Both the position numbers and the translations under genes were made by a program. Source: an uncultured Sphingomonadaceae bacterium (GTDB taxonomy: Bacteria; Pseudomonadota; Alphaproteobacteria; Sphingomonadales; Sphingomonadaceae). Taken from it: a stretch of DNA of 64,000 nt. Shown in pieces: positions 9,361 through 17,243 of this stretch (the stretch's first letter is position 1; each line of letters starts with the position of its first letter). A model generated the notes under the pieces. That model did no database searches and had not been told where the DNA came from. It saw only the letters and a list, made by a program, of their open reading frames with translations. The DNA lies in NCBI GenBank assembly GCA_947494305.1, contig CANLUL010000003.1, positions 360,116-424,115 of the forward strand. The letters run 5' to 3'.

Positions 9361-9981
9361 ATGACCAAAAAAATCGACTTTTTTTTCGATCTGTCCTCGC
9401 CATGGACACGGCTTGCCTTTCACAATATTCAACCGATCATCGCAGCAAATGAAGCGGAAATTGTCTGGCGGCCCTTTCTGGTCGGCGGTGTATTCAACGC
9501 GGTAAACCAGACGGTCTATGCTGCGCGAGAAAATCCGGACAATATCAAATTTGTGCACAGCTTTCGCGTACTGAAGGATTGGGCAAAACTGGCCGGTGTG
9601 CCGATGAATTTTCCGAGCGAGCATCATCCGGTAAAATCGGTTCACGCAATGCGACTATGCTGTGCACTGGAAGAAGATCAGGCGGCACTGCACAAGTTCG
9701 CTACGGCGGCTTTTGATGCTTACTATGGTGATCAACGGAACCTCGATGATCCGGCTGTATTGATTGCTATTGCCAATGAAGTGGGACTGGACGGACAGAC
9801 GCTTGCGGCCAAGACACAGGAACAGGAGATCAAGGATCGCCTGCGAGCAAATACCGAGGAAGCAATTGCGCGCGGTTCTTATGGTAGTCCGAGTATTTTT
9901 GTCCCTTTCGGCGAGGGCGAACGCATGTATTTTGGCAATGACCAGTTGCCACTTGTTAACTGGGCGATTAAACAATCGTGA
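9361..9981 (+). CDS. 2-hydroxychromene-2-carboxylate isomerase / GST-kappa-like (DsbA fold)
   Basis: A 206-residue thioredoxin-fold protein of the HCCA isomerase/kappa-GST group. It shows IDFFFDLSSPWTRLAFHNI at the N-terminus (the family serine lies in this loop), a helical insertion, and the C-terminal GSYGSPSIFVPFGEGERMYFGNDQL. The reference enzyme NahD isomerises 2-hydroxychromene-2-carboxylate in naphthalene catabolism using glutathione, but many homologues lie outside such pathways and no aromatic cluster is seen here. ATG 9361 is preferred over the upstream in-frame start at 9289, since AGGA lies 6 bases before it and homology begins there. The crotonase gene follows 24 bases later. Confidence 0.82.
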   Translation: MTKKIDFFFDLSSPWTRLAFHNIQPIIAANEAEIVWRPFLVGGVFNAVNQTVYAARENPDNIKFVHSFRVLKDWAKLAGVPMNFPSEHHPVKSVHAMRLCCALEEDQAALHKFATAAFDAYYGDQRNLDDPAVLIAIANEVGLDGQTLAAKTQEQEIKDRLRANTEEAIARGSYGSPSIFVPFGEGERMYFGNDQLPLVNWAIKQS

Positions 9982-10005
9982 AAGCAGTTGAATAAGGAAA
10001 ACTTC

Positions 10006-10827
10006 ATGTCAGAACGCGTCACCATATCCGTTGAGAACCATATAGCTGATGTGCGGTTCAATCGTCCCGAAAAAATGAATGCACTTGATGCCGAACAGAT
10101 TGATGCGATCGTCGAGGCAGGCGAGAAACTTTCCGCTATGGAAGGCATCCGCGCTATCGTTCTTTCCGGCGAAGGCAAAGCCTTTTGCGCGGGTCTAGAC
10201 ATGGCCAATTTCGCTGCCTCTGCGGCTGCTGCATCAGAAGATGAAGGTGGTGATAAATCTCCATTGAAGCACACGCTTGCCGAGCGCACATTTGGGAATG
10301 CCAATAAATTCCAGCATATCGTTCTGCTTTGGCGGAAACTAAAAGCCCCTGTCATCGCGGCTGTCCATGGCCCTTGTATCGGCGGCGGACTGCAATTTGC
10401 CAGCGCTGCTGATATCCGCGTGGTCGCACCGGATGCGAAGATGTCGATCATGGAAATGCGCTGGGGATTGATTCCGGACATGGGTAGCTACACGACATGG
10501 CGCAGCTTTGTCCGCGACGATGTGCTGCGTGAGCTGACCTATACCAATCGCATTTTTACCGGCGAAGAAGGCAAGGAATTGGGCTTTGTAACGCATCTTT
10601 CGGATGATCCACATGCTAAGGCGATGGAAATTGCGACGGAGATCGCGGGTAAGCACCCACAGGCCGTGCAGATTGCCAAAGCGCTAATCAACAAGTTGCC
10701 AGATATGAATGAAGATGAAATTCTGATAGCCGAATCTGAAGGTCAGGATAAGGTAAGCCGGACTCCTAATCAGGTCGAAGCGGTTTATGCGTTCATGCAA
10801 AAGCGCGCTGCCAATTTTGTAGACTAG
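10006..10827 (+). CDS. Crotonase/enoyl-CoA hydratase family protein
   Basis: A 273-residue crotonase-fold enzyme. It opens VRFNRPEKMNALDAEQIDAIVEAGEKL. The oxyanion-hole parts are AFCAGLDMANF and AAVHGPCIGGGLQFASAADIRV, and MEMRWGLIPDMGSYTTWRSFV covers the active-site region where hydratases usually carry glutamates. The start ATG 10006 has AAGGA 7 bases upstream. It probably forms a two-gene unit with the isomerase. Which acyl-CoA is used is unknown. Its TAG overlaps the convergent thioesterase stop codon by two bases. Confidence 0.87.
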   Translation: MSERVTISVENHIADVRFNRPEKMNALDAEQIDAIVEAGEKLSAMEGIRAIVLSGEGKAFCAGLDMANFAASAAAASEDEGGDKSPLKHTLAERTFGNANKFQHIVLLWRKLKAPVIAAVHGPCIGGGLQFASAADIRVVAPDAKMSIMEMRWGLIPDMGSYTTWRSFVRDDVLRELTYTNRIFTGEEGKELGFVTHLSDDPHAKAMEIATEIAGKHPQAVQIAKALINKLPDMNEDEILIAESEGQDKVSRTPNQVEAVYAFMQKRAANFVD

Positions 10828-11258
10828 TTTTTGGTTCGCATCTTTTCAAGCGCATCCACCACTGCCTGGCGCAGCGGTTTGCCCTCACCATCGGTGCGGC
10901 AAACAATAACGCTGTCACAGGTTGCAATGCATTTGTCATGCTGGAACATGGCCTGCGCAATCACGTAGCTTGAAGTACCAATCTTGCTCACGCCAGAGCA
11001 GACCATTACATCTTCAGGATAAGACCCTTCGCGAAGATAGTTGATCGTGACGGCCGCAACCATGCTGCGTTCGTTCTTCGGTCTTTCCTGCCACGGCCTA
11101 AGCTCGCGATTGAGTCTCACACGCGCATGTTCAAACAGGCTGGCAAAAGCGACGTTGTTGAGATGCCGATTGGGATCGACATCTTGAAAGCGGGTCTGGC
11201 AGACCTGCGTTATCGGATAACTGGCCGCCTCCAGCTGCCATGTTTCTGGTCTTGTCAT
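10824..11258 (-). CDS. Hotdog-fold acyl-CoA thioesterase
   Basis: A 144-residue 4HBT-type thioesterase. The active-site helix region is RFQDVDPNRHLNNVAFASLFEHARVRLNRE, in which the Asp and the HLNN pattern match the FcbC/YbgC-like group. The start ATG 11258 gives MTRPETWQLEAAS; the frame is open further up to 11339, but that part overlaps the MFS gene and looks non-coding. It sits 10 bases downstream of the MFS gene on the same strand, so the two probably share an mRNA. It is likely to hydrolyse a cytoplasmic acyl-CoA. Confidence 0.82.
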   Translation of the reverse strand: MTRPETWQLEAASYPITQVCQTRFQDVDPNRHLNNVAFASLFEHARVRLNRELRPWQERPKNERSMVAAVTINYLREGSYPEDVMVCSGVSKIGTSSYVIAQAMFQHDKCIATCDSVIVCRTDGEGKPLRQAVVDALEKMRTKN

Positions 11259-11268
11259 TGGTATCAGC

Positions 11269-12690
11269 TCACATTTTGGCGACGAGATCTTTGTGCAGCG
11301 TCTTACTAGCGAGCATATAGATGATACCGCAAATGCCATAGAGAATTGCCGTGATCACTAATGATTGGCCCAATCCACCCGCATTTGAATCAAGGCAAAC
11401 TTCCGCTTTTTCCGCACCAAGATTTGCGGTCAGCAGTTCACGTGCGCCTTTACACATGTCAGAGGTGAGTTCGGCACTAAAAGAGGAGGCCGAAAGCTGG
11501 CTGCTGATCATAATATCACTGAGCGCACCAACAAATAGCGGCCCCAAGCCATAGCCTATGATGTTCACAATGAAGAGCAAGATCGCGATAGCCGTAGCAC
11601 GTGATCGGGCGTCAGCAATGCCCTGACCAATAGTATATTGCGCCCCGAGATAGGTGTAATGCAAAGCTGCACCGATGATCAGCATGAACACCGCCAAAGG
11701 CACGTTTCCAGTGGAAAATGCGATTACATAGAACGGCACACTTAACACCAGGCCGATACCAGGGATCATAACCAACGCATTTTTCCAGCGAGGCGTCAGT
11801 TTCTCTGTCAAATAACCCGCGGCGAAAATACCGAAAGATGCTGCCAATCCAGCAGGCACCTGGATTTGAAATGCCGCTTCCGAAAGCGTCATCTCAAAAG
11901 CACGTTGAAAATAGGCCACCTGGAAAGCACTAATGCCATAGCCAACAAACGCAACCAGCGCCGCAGCTGCCGTATTTAACCAGAAAGTCCGTTTCTTGCT
12001 CAGCATTTTGAACGTTTCGACAATGCCGGTGCTTTCCTTTTTCTCCGTTCCTGGAGGATCAGAATATCCCCGCGGTGGTTCCTTTACCGATACCCAAAAA
12101 ACGAGCCCGATAAGAACTCCTGGAACACCCAGAACAATAAATGCAGTTCGCCAATCGAACATATCTGCAATAGGTCCACCGAAAGCGGCGGCAAAAACAC
12201 CGCCAAGAGTCACACCCATCGCATAGGTGCCCATCGCTTTTGCCCGGCTACGAGGAGGGAAATAATCTGCAATGATTGAGTTCGCAGGTGGGGTGAGGCC
12301 AGCTTCGCCAATGCCAACGCCAACGCGAAAAGCGAGGAGGGATAAGAAGCCGCCAGCGAAGCCACATAGCGCGGTCATCACCGACCATAATATTACGCTC
12401 GCAGCGATGATTCGAACGCGGTTATATTTCTCGGCGAACCGGGCAATTGGTATGCCCACCAAAGTGTACATTAAGGCGAAACCAAATCCGGAGAGCAGAC
12501 CAAACTGCCAATCTAACAGCTGAAATTCATCAATTATCGGCTGCGCTAAAATTGAAATCAGCACACGATCAATAAAGTTCAATGTGTAGAGTAAAGTGAG
12601 GGATATCAGTACGTAGTTGCGATATCCTGTGGTCCCGAAAGCCTGACCGGTATTGGTATTAGATGAAACCGCTGCTTCTGACGCGCTCAT
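11269..12690 (-). CDS. MFS transporter, Spinster-like
   Basis: A 473-residue carrier with about 12 membrane segments. The MFS signature between TM2 and TM3 reads GIPIARFAEKYNRVRIIAASVILWS, and GVGIGEAGLTPPANSIIADYFPPRSRAKAMGTY follows near TM4-5. That pattern is seen in the Spinster/Spns-like group common in sphingomonads. ATG 12690 is chosen for its GGAGAAGG ribosome site; the longer frame to 12804 adds only an unlikely cysteine/histidine-rich leader. The cargo is unknown. The gene precedes the thioesterase by 10 bases, which suggests a lipid or acyl-type substrate, but that is only a guess. Confidence 0.87.
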   Translation of the reverse strand: MSASEAAVSSNTNTGQAFGTTGYRNYVLISLTLLYTLNFIDRVLISILAQPIIDEFQLLDWQFGLLSGFGFALMYTLVGIPIARFAEKYNRVRIIAASVILWSVMTALCGFAGGFLSLLAFRVGVGIGEAGLTPPANSIIADYFPPRSRAKAMGTYAMGVTLGGVFAAAFGGPIADMFDWRTAFIVLGVPGVLIGLVFWVSVKEPPRGYSDPPGTEKKESTGIVETFKMLSKKRTFWLNTAAAALVAFVGYGISAFQVAYFQRAFEMTLSEAAFQIQVPAGLAASFGIFAAGYLTEKLTPRWKNALVMIPGIGLVLSVPFYVIAFSTGNVPLAVFMLIIGAALHYTYLGAQYTIGQGIADARSRATAIAILLFIVNIIGYGLGPLFVGALSDIMISSQLSASSFSAELTSDMCKGARELLTANLGAEKAEVCLDSNAGGLGQSLVITAILYGICGIIYMLASKTLHKDLVAKM

Positions 12691-12986
12691 GCCTTCTCCT
12701 ATATATTTTCTTTCCGTGATGGCGGTATCATGCCGATGTGTCCAGCAGACAATTTTAGTGCTGAGCAATATTTTGCGAAAAATCTGGTGAAACATGCAAA
12801 ACAATAATGTTTCATGCTTTTACATCAATATGCTATGAATATATTATCAATAATGACAAAGCATTGCGTTGCGGGGGTGCAGAATGGCTAAAAGCAATAT
12901 GTTGCTGGCCATAGAAATGATGAATTATCGTGCTGCGCATTCACTATGCGTTACTGTCTCGCAATTCCTGATTAAGCAGATGTCCA
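12691..12986. promoter_or_regulatory. Intergenic region between divergent MFS and LuxR-type genes, with a dyad
   Basis: This 296-base AT-rich gap separates two divergent transcription units. It holds a perfect inverted repeat, GAAACAT (12789-12795) and ATGTTTC (12807-12813), with an 11-base spacer, about 100 bases upstream of the MFS start. It could be an operator for either side. No RNA gene or open reading frame with a ribosome site is apparent. Confidence 0.35.
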
Positions 12987-13535
12987 GTGAAACAGGCTGT
13001 GGATGATTCTCAATACTCAAAGTTAAACGATGGGCAGCGTAAATGCTTGCGTTTGGTTCTTGCACATTTGAATTCTAAAGAAATTGGTCGAAAACTGGAT
13101 ATCTCGCCTCATACCGTAGATCAAAGACTGCGCCAGGCTATGAAGACGTTTGGTGCTAGTTCGCGCTTCGAAGCGGCACGTAAGTTTGCAGAATATGAAG
13201 GTGAGAACGCATATCAACCATTGATATATCAATCATCGGATATTGAGAAAGCTCAGGAATCCGAGACAGTTGGCGTGTCAGTCGAACGAAATGAATTGGA
13301 CGATAGAGAGGACAGTAAACAAGCTCCTGTGGTGGGTATCAATGTCAAAACTGCAGTGCTTGAAAAACCTCAGATCAATTCTGATCGTTTTCCTTTCCCA
13401 CGTTTTCGGGGTGAAAAAAACACCCTGTCTACTTGGGAGAGGATAGGTTGGATTATTGTGATCGCTATCGGTTCAGCGGTTTCATTCGGTGGCATATTAT
13501 CCGGGTTGGAGGCACTCTCCCGGTTGAGCGGTTAG
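12987..13535 (+). CDS. LuxR-type HTH regulator with C-terminal membrane anchor
   Basis: A 182-residue protein with a LuxR/GerE-type HTH at its N-terminus (about residues 10-70: KLNDGQRKCLRLVLAHLNSKEIGRKL, then DISPHTVDQRLRQAMKTFG). A variable acidic linker follows and then one membrane helix near residues 153-172 (IGWIIVIAIGSAVSFGGILSG). The GTG start has no strong ribosome site, and GTG 12999 is an alternative. A DNA-binding domain on a membrane tether with no receiver or autoinducer domain suggests direct membrane signal sensing. I recall similar proteins in many sphingomonads, usually unnamed. It heads the cluster with the small helical protein and the glycan genes. Confidence 0.8.
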   Translation: MKQAVDDSQYSKLNDGQRKCLRLVLAHLNSKEIGRKLDISPHTVDQRLRQAMKTFGASSRFEAARKFAEYEGENAYQPLIYQSSDIEKAQESETVGVSVERNELDDREDSKQAPVVGINVKTAVLEKPQINSDRFPFPRFRGEKNTLSTWERIGWIIVIAIGSAVSFGGILSGLEALSRLSG

Positions 13536-13599
13536 TTATTTTCTCAGCCAGAGTACACCCTTCTCGAAAAATGGAAACTGAATTTGGAAAGGGCAGAAA

Positions 13600-13950
13600 A
13601 TGCTTAAAAAGCGAAAAGAAGTAGCACAGCAACTGGCGAATCGTTTGTTTGAAACAGAGGGCGCAATTGACGACGCGATCACCAAAATGGCCGAATTGGC
13701 GGGCTATATGCCAGTAGCGCGGAGCAGTGCAAATTTGTCGGCAGTTGTTGGTCAGGATGCTATCGTACAAGCCGCGCAAACATTGGCTGCTCTCGTCGAT
13801 GCTCGCGGGCAGATTGTTGAAACGCACAATAAATTGGCCAACGCAAGAGATCAGATTGGCTTACGCGAAATGGCGATGGGAGGTAAGAATGACAAACCCA
13901 ATCTTGCTCAAGTCTCCAAAACGCTAGAGTTGGTTGAAAAAGCAGCTTGA
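13600..13950 (+). CDS. Small helical protein paired with LuxR-type membrane regulator
   Basis: A 116-residue, almost all-helical protein with no signal peptide or membrane segment. It opens MLKKRKEVAQQLANRLFETEGAIDD, has AKLSAVVGQD-type sequence in the middle (SSANLSAVVGQDAIVQAAQTL), and ends in a helix DARGQIVETHNKLANARDQIG plus a charged tail. The ribosome site GGAAAGGGCAGAAA precedes ATG 13600. I do not recognise a named family, although regulator/small-protein pairs of this look occur in related bacteria. Position 65 bases after the regulator suggests co-transcription. It may be an adaptor or partner of the membrane regulator; this is inference. Confidence 0.7.
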   Translation: MLKKRKEVAQQLANRLFETEGAIDDAITKMAELAGYMPVARSSANLSAVVGQDAIVQAAQTLAALVDARGQIVETHNKLANARDQIGLREMAMGGKNDKPNLAQVSKTLELVEKAA

Positions 13951-13990
13951 AGCGACACCCGCGACCAGGTGGTCTTAAATCGAACGACCA

Positions 13991-14449
13991 ATGGCAGATG
14001 GCGACATGATTTTCGAAACTGCAACGCCCTATATCTACTATGCCTGTCTTTTCCTTGCCTGTGCTTATGCGGTTAGGAGAGGGAGTAAGTACGAATATAT
14101 TGGTGCAGCAATCATGATCATTGGTTCCGTTGCAAGTACAATTGCATCAATCTATTTTGAGACTACCTGGACTGGTTTTGAAACAGCCACATTTTACATA
14201 GATATGATGGCGTTGTTGGCGCTCATCTACTTGACCGTCTCATCAGATCGGTTTTGGCCAATGTGGGCAACGGCTTTTCACCTTATTGCCGTATCAATTC
14301 ATGTGGCAACTGCCGTTGCTCCTAATATAGCCTCTTGGGCATTGGCAACAGGGGTAGCCTTTTGGGCCTATCCTATGTTGTTTGCCCTGGCCTTTGGCGC
14401 GCATGAATATGTCCGACCGGTGGCACCAGCGAAAACTGGTAGATGTTAG
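13991..14449 (+). CDS. Hypothetical multi-pass membrane protein
   Basis: A 152-residue hydrophobic protein with about five predicted membrane helices (roughly residues 13-28, 36-54, 66-84, 92-110, 116-138) separated by short polar turns; the last turns run into the C-terminal tail EYVRPVAPAKTGRC. No family signature is recognised. It lies between the small helical gene (40 bases upstream) and the glycosyltransferase gene (97 bases downstream), so it probably belongs to the same cluster. A role in moving or sensing a glycan or its lipid carrier is a guess from location. The upstream ribosome site is weak, and the ATG at 14006 is an alternative start. Confidence 0.65.
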   Translation: MADGDMIFETATPYIYYACLFLACAYAVRRGSKYEYIGAAIMIIGSVASTIASIYFETTWTGFETATFYIDMMALLALIYLTVSSDRFWPMWATAFHLIAVSIHVATAVAPNIASWALATGVAFWAYPMLFALAFGAHEYVRPVAPAKTGRC

Positions 14450-14546
14450 AGTGCGTCAAACAACCTCTAGCGCCATGGTCTGGTTTCAGCGAACGAATTC
14501 CAATTGATCGCGCATAGCTTATTCAAAAACAGGAGAGGTTTTTCAA

Positions 14547-15971
14547 ATGCCAGAGATTCTTTTTGTGGTTATCGATATTTTTCAAAAAGAGTTACTGTTG
14601 ATTGCCAGCATTCTTTTCGTGATCGGATCTGCTGATGATCTCGTATTCGACTGTCTGTGGATTGGTCATGCCCTCAAACGGAAATTTTTCGTCTATACTA
14701 AACATCAGCGGATGCAGGTCGAATCTCTGCCGCATTCAAAATCTGACGGCTTGATGGCGATATTCGTGCCTGCTTGGCGTGAAGCACCGGTCATTGGTGC
14801 CATGCTCAAAAGATGCTTGGCACAGTGGGGTACCCAAAACTTCCGGATATACGTCGGCTGCTATCCCAATGATGATCAAACCGTTGCTGCTGTGGCATCA
14901 GCGATCGAAGGTTCAGAGAATGTGAGGTTGATAATTTGTCATCACAATGGCCCAACTACAAAGGCCGATTGCCTGAATCGACTATGGACTGGTCTATGCC
15001 AAGATGAATTGACCGAGAATATCAAGTTTAAGGCTGTTGTGCTGCATGATGCTGAAGACCTGGTTCATGCAAAAGCACTCAGTGTTTTTGAACATCTTGC
15101 CGAGCGCGCGACGCTTATACAGATTCCTGTAATTCCAAGACGTGCCGTTAAATCTCGGTGGATTGCGGGTCACTATTGTGATGAATTTGCCGAGCAGCAT
15201 GGGAAGCAAATGGTGCTCAGAGAAGCATTGGGAGTTGCCATCCCCTCGGCGGGCGTTGGCTGTGCCTTTTCCAAAGATGCACTTGGCCGACTATCTATGG
15301 AAAGTGGAGGCAAGCCATTCGATGCAACGAGTTTGACCGAAGACTATGAATTGGGTCTCAATCTGACCGAAGGTGATGGTCGCGGAATATTTGTGCGCCT
15401 GAAGGATCAAGATGGTCAACTGGTAGCTACGCAGGAATTCTTTCCCGATAACATTCAAGATGCTGTTCGCCAAAAAAGCCGATGGATGGCTGGGATCGCC
15501 TTGTCAGGCTGGGATCGGCTTGGCTGGAATCATAGTTTGCGGGAAAACTGGATTAGATTTCGTGATCGAAAAGCGAGTTTTGTTGCGATCGCTCTCGCAA
15601 TTGCCTATTGTGCGGTGTTCCTGACGTTTGGCCTTGCGCTTATTGGGTTTCTTGGGATTTACTCGCCGGAACCAATATCTGATTTTCTCAAGAAATTGCT
15701 ATATCTGAATGCTTTTTTTCTGAGTTGGCGATTGTTGTTTAGGGCTGGATTTGTTTTCCATCTATATGGTTTGACAGAAGCACTGTACTCCGTGCCACGC
15801 ACTGTTGTGGCGAATATCATCAACATGATGGCTGCCCGGCGCGCAATTGGCAAATATCTGCAATCGCTATCAGGCGCGAAAGTTGATTGGGACAAAACAC
15901 AGCATTTTGTATTGGAAAAATCAGAAGTATCAGAACTGAAATCGGCCAAGTTGGGCGCATCGAGTGAGTGA
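14547..15971 (+). CDS. NfrB-like membrane glycosyltransferase lacking the C-terminal MshEN domain
   Basis: A 474-residue GT2 glycosyltransferase closely resembling the catalytic part of E. coli NfrB, the phage N4 adsorption protein. An N-terminal helix is followed by MAIFVPAWREAPVIGAML, GPTTKADCLN and the acidic motif HDAEDLVH (residues 167-174, metal/nucleotide-sugar site). LIQIPV, PSAGVGCAFS and TEDYELG (264-270) come next, and then the processive-type QKSRW motif (309-313). C-terminal membrane helices end at VDWDKTQH, the point where E. coli NfrB continues into its MshEN c-di-GMP-binding region; that region is absent. The ribosome site GGAGAGG is strong. The next gene overlaps by 8 bases. 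It is likely to polymerise a glycan at the inner membrane. Confidence 0.85.
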   Translation: MPEILFVVIDIFQKELLLIASILFVIGSADDLVFDCLWIGHALKRKFFVYTKHQRMQVESLPHSKSDGLMAIFVPAWREAPVIGAMLKRCLAQWGTQNFRIYVGCYPNDDQTVAAVASAIEGSENVRLIICHHNGPTTKADCLNRLWTGLCQDELTENIKFKAVVLHDAEDLVHAKALSVFEHLAERATLIQIPVIPRRAVKSRWIAGHYCDEFAEQHGKQMVLREALGVAIPSAGVGCAFSKDALGRLSMESGGKPFDATSLTEDYELGLNLTEGDGRGIFVRLKDQDGQLVATQEFFPDNIQDAVRQKSRWMAGIALSGWDRLGWNHSLRENWIRFRDRKASFVAIALAIAYCAVFLTFGLALIGFLGIYSPEPISDFLKKLLYLNAFFLSWRLLFRAGFVFHLYGLTEALYSVPRTVVANIINMMAARRAIGKYLQSLSGAKVDWDKTQHFVLEKSEVSELKSAKLGASSE

Positions 15972-17142
15972 TACACCACAGATCAGAACTGCAGGTGCAC
16001 CAATACGAATATTCTTACTCATCAGTATGATTTGGATATTGAGTCGAGTAGCATGGGGATCAAACATAGCTCCGCCGACAGCTTTGGCTGAGATCACTGG
16101 AAGCAATGCTCAAGTGGATTCCGAAATATCAGAAGTGACCGCCAGCAACCCATTCGCTTTGCAGTCCAAACCTACATTTCGTGATTGGTTAAATGGCCAG
16201 AACCAGTTCCCGGATTTTGAATTTACGAAGCCTAGTACTCTGTCGCTCTACCAACAGAGACATTGGAAAATGAATTCACTGATCATCGGCGGTCCGCCAG
16301 TTAAGCCGATCAATGGCAACGCGGTGCATGCGTTGCTTCCCCTTCGCTCAGCTGGTGTTCAGGCTAGCGAACAGCAACTGGCATCGTGCTGCAAAAAGCC
16401 AACCGAGGAATCATATCGACCGAGAACAGACAAGCCTTTAGATGCGAAGAAAAAGCCCGAGCCGCAGCAAAACTCCCGTTTATCAGCCTATTTTTGGCTG
16501 TTTGCCCGAGAAGGTTCATCTTCTGCTTTGTCCAATCCTTTTAACTCAGCACTGCAACCCGGAGGTGTTCAATATGGAGGAAGTCAAACCGGTGCAATTT
16601 TGACCTACAGACTTGCTGGCAATCATGACCAAAATGTTGCGTTATATTCCAGAGTATCAACTGCGCTAGCCGTCAAAAAGGCTGGTGAGGCTGCATTTGG
16701 AGTGAGGATTAAGCCGATAAAAGGGATCCCAATATCTCTATATGCAGAAAAACGGTTTCGGGAAAATGCGCTGGGCGATGATGGAACAGCTGTGTTTGTG
16801 GCTGGTGGCACGGGACCAGATCAAATAATGCGCGGCACATTTCTCGAAACATATGGACAGGCAGGATATGTATTCCAAGATGATAGCAGCTATTTTTTTG
16901 ATGGATCTGCCTCTGTTCAAAAAAAACTATCCTCGATTGGTGCGGGAAAAATTTCGATGGGCGGCGCTATTTGGGCTGGTGGCCAGGAGGGGGTCCGAAG
17001 AGTTGATGTGGGGCCGCGTGTTAACATAGATGCTCCATTCGGAAATATCTCCACGCGAGTTTCTATTGATTGGCGCCAACGAGTGACCGGTAATGCACAG
17101 CCTGGTTCAGGTCTCGCGGTATCACTGTCGAGCAGTTTCTAG
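15964..17142 (+). CDS. NfrA C-terminal-domain-like exported protein
   Basis: A 392-residue protein starting at a GTG inside the glycosyltransferase stop region. A hydrophobic export/anchor segment (residues about 12-30) is followed by a low-similarity linker. The C-terminal half, from about residue 185, is rich in alternating strand patterns (GGVQYGGSQTGAILTYRL ... SLYAEKRF ... RVSIDWRQRVTG) and ends in a terminal phenylalanine (SSSF), as outer-membrane barrel proteins do. This half resembles the NfrA C-terminal domain. E. coli NfrA is far longer because of its N-terminal repeat region, which is missing here. With the NfrB-like partner it probably forms the outer-membrane end of a glycan export path. 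Confidence 0.7.
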   Translation: MSDTPQIRTAGAPIRIFLLISMIWILSRVAWGSNIAPPTALAEITGSNAQVDSEISEVTASNPFALQSKPTFRDWLNGQNQFPDFEFTKPSTLSLYQQRHWKMNSLIIGGPPVKPINGNAVHALLPLRSAGVQASEQQLASCCKKPTEESYRPRTDKPLDAKKKPEPQQNSRLSAYFWLFAREGSSSALSNPFNSALQPGGVQYGGSQTGAILTYRLAGNHDQNVALYSRVSTALAVKKAGEAAFGVRIKPIKGIPISLYAEKRFRENALGDDGTAVFVAGGTGPDQIMRGTFLETYGQAGYVFQDDSSYFFDGSASVQKKLSSIGAGKISMGGAIWAGGQEGVRRVDVGPRVNIDAPFGNISTRVSIDWRQRVTGNAQPGSGLAVSLSSSF

Positions 17143-17243
17143 CGAGATATTTTACCTCAAGCAGGTGTAATTTTGCCTAAATTCTAAATCATATCGCTAA
17201 GTCTCTTTATCCTTTTGCCAAAAGAGATTAGTCCAATGGGAAG

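Noticed and set aside
17200..17230. Possible hairpin TCTCTTT...AAAGAGA before the TauE gene
   Set aside because: Only a 7-base A/T-rich stem with a long loop and no T run; too weak to call a terminator.
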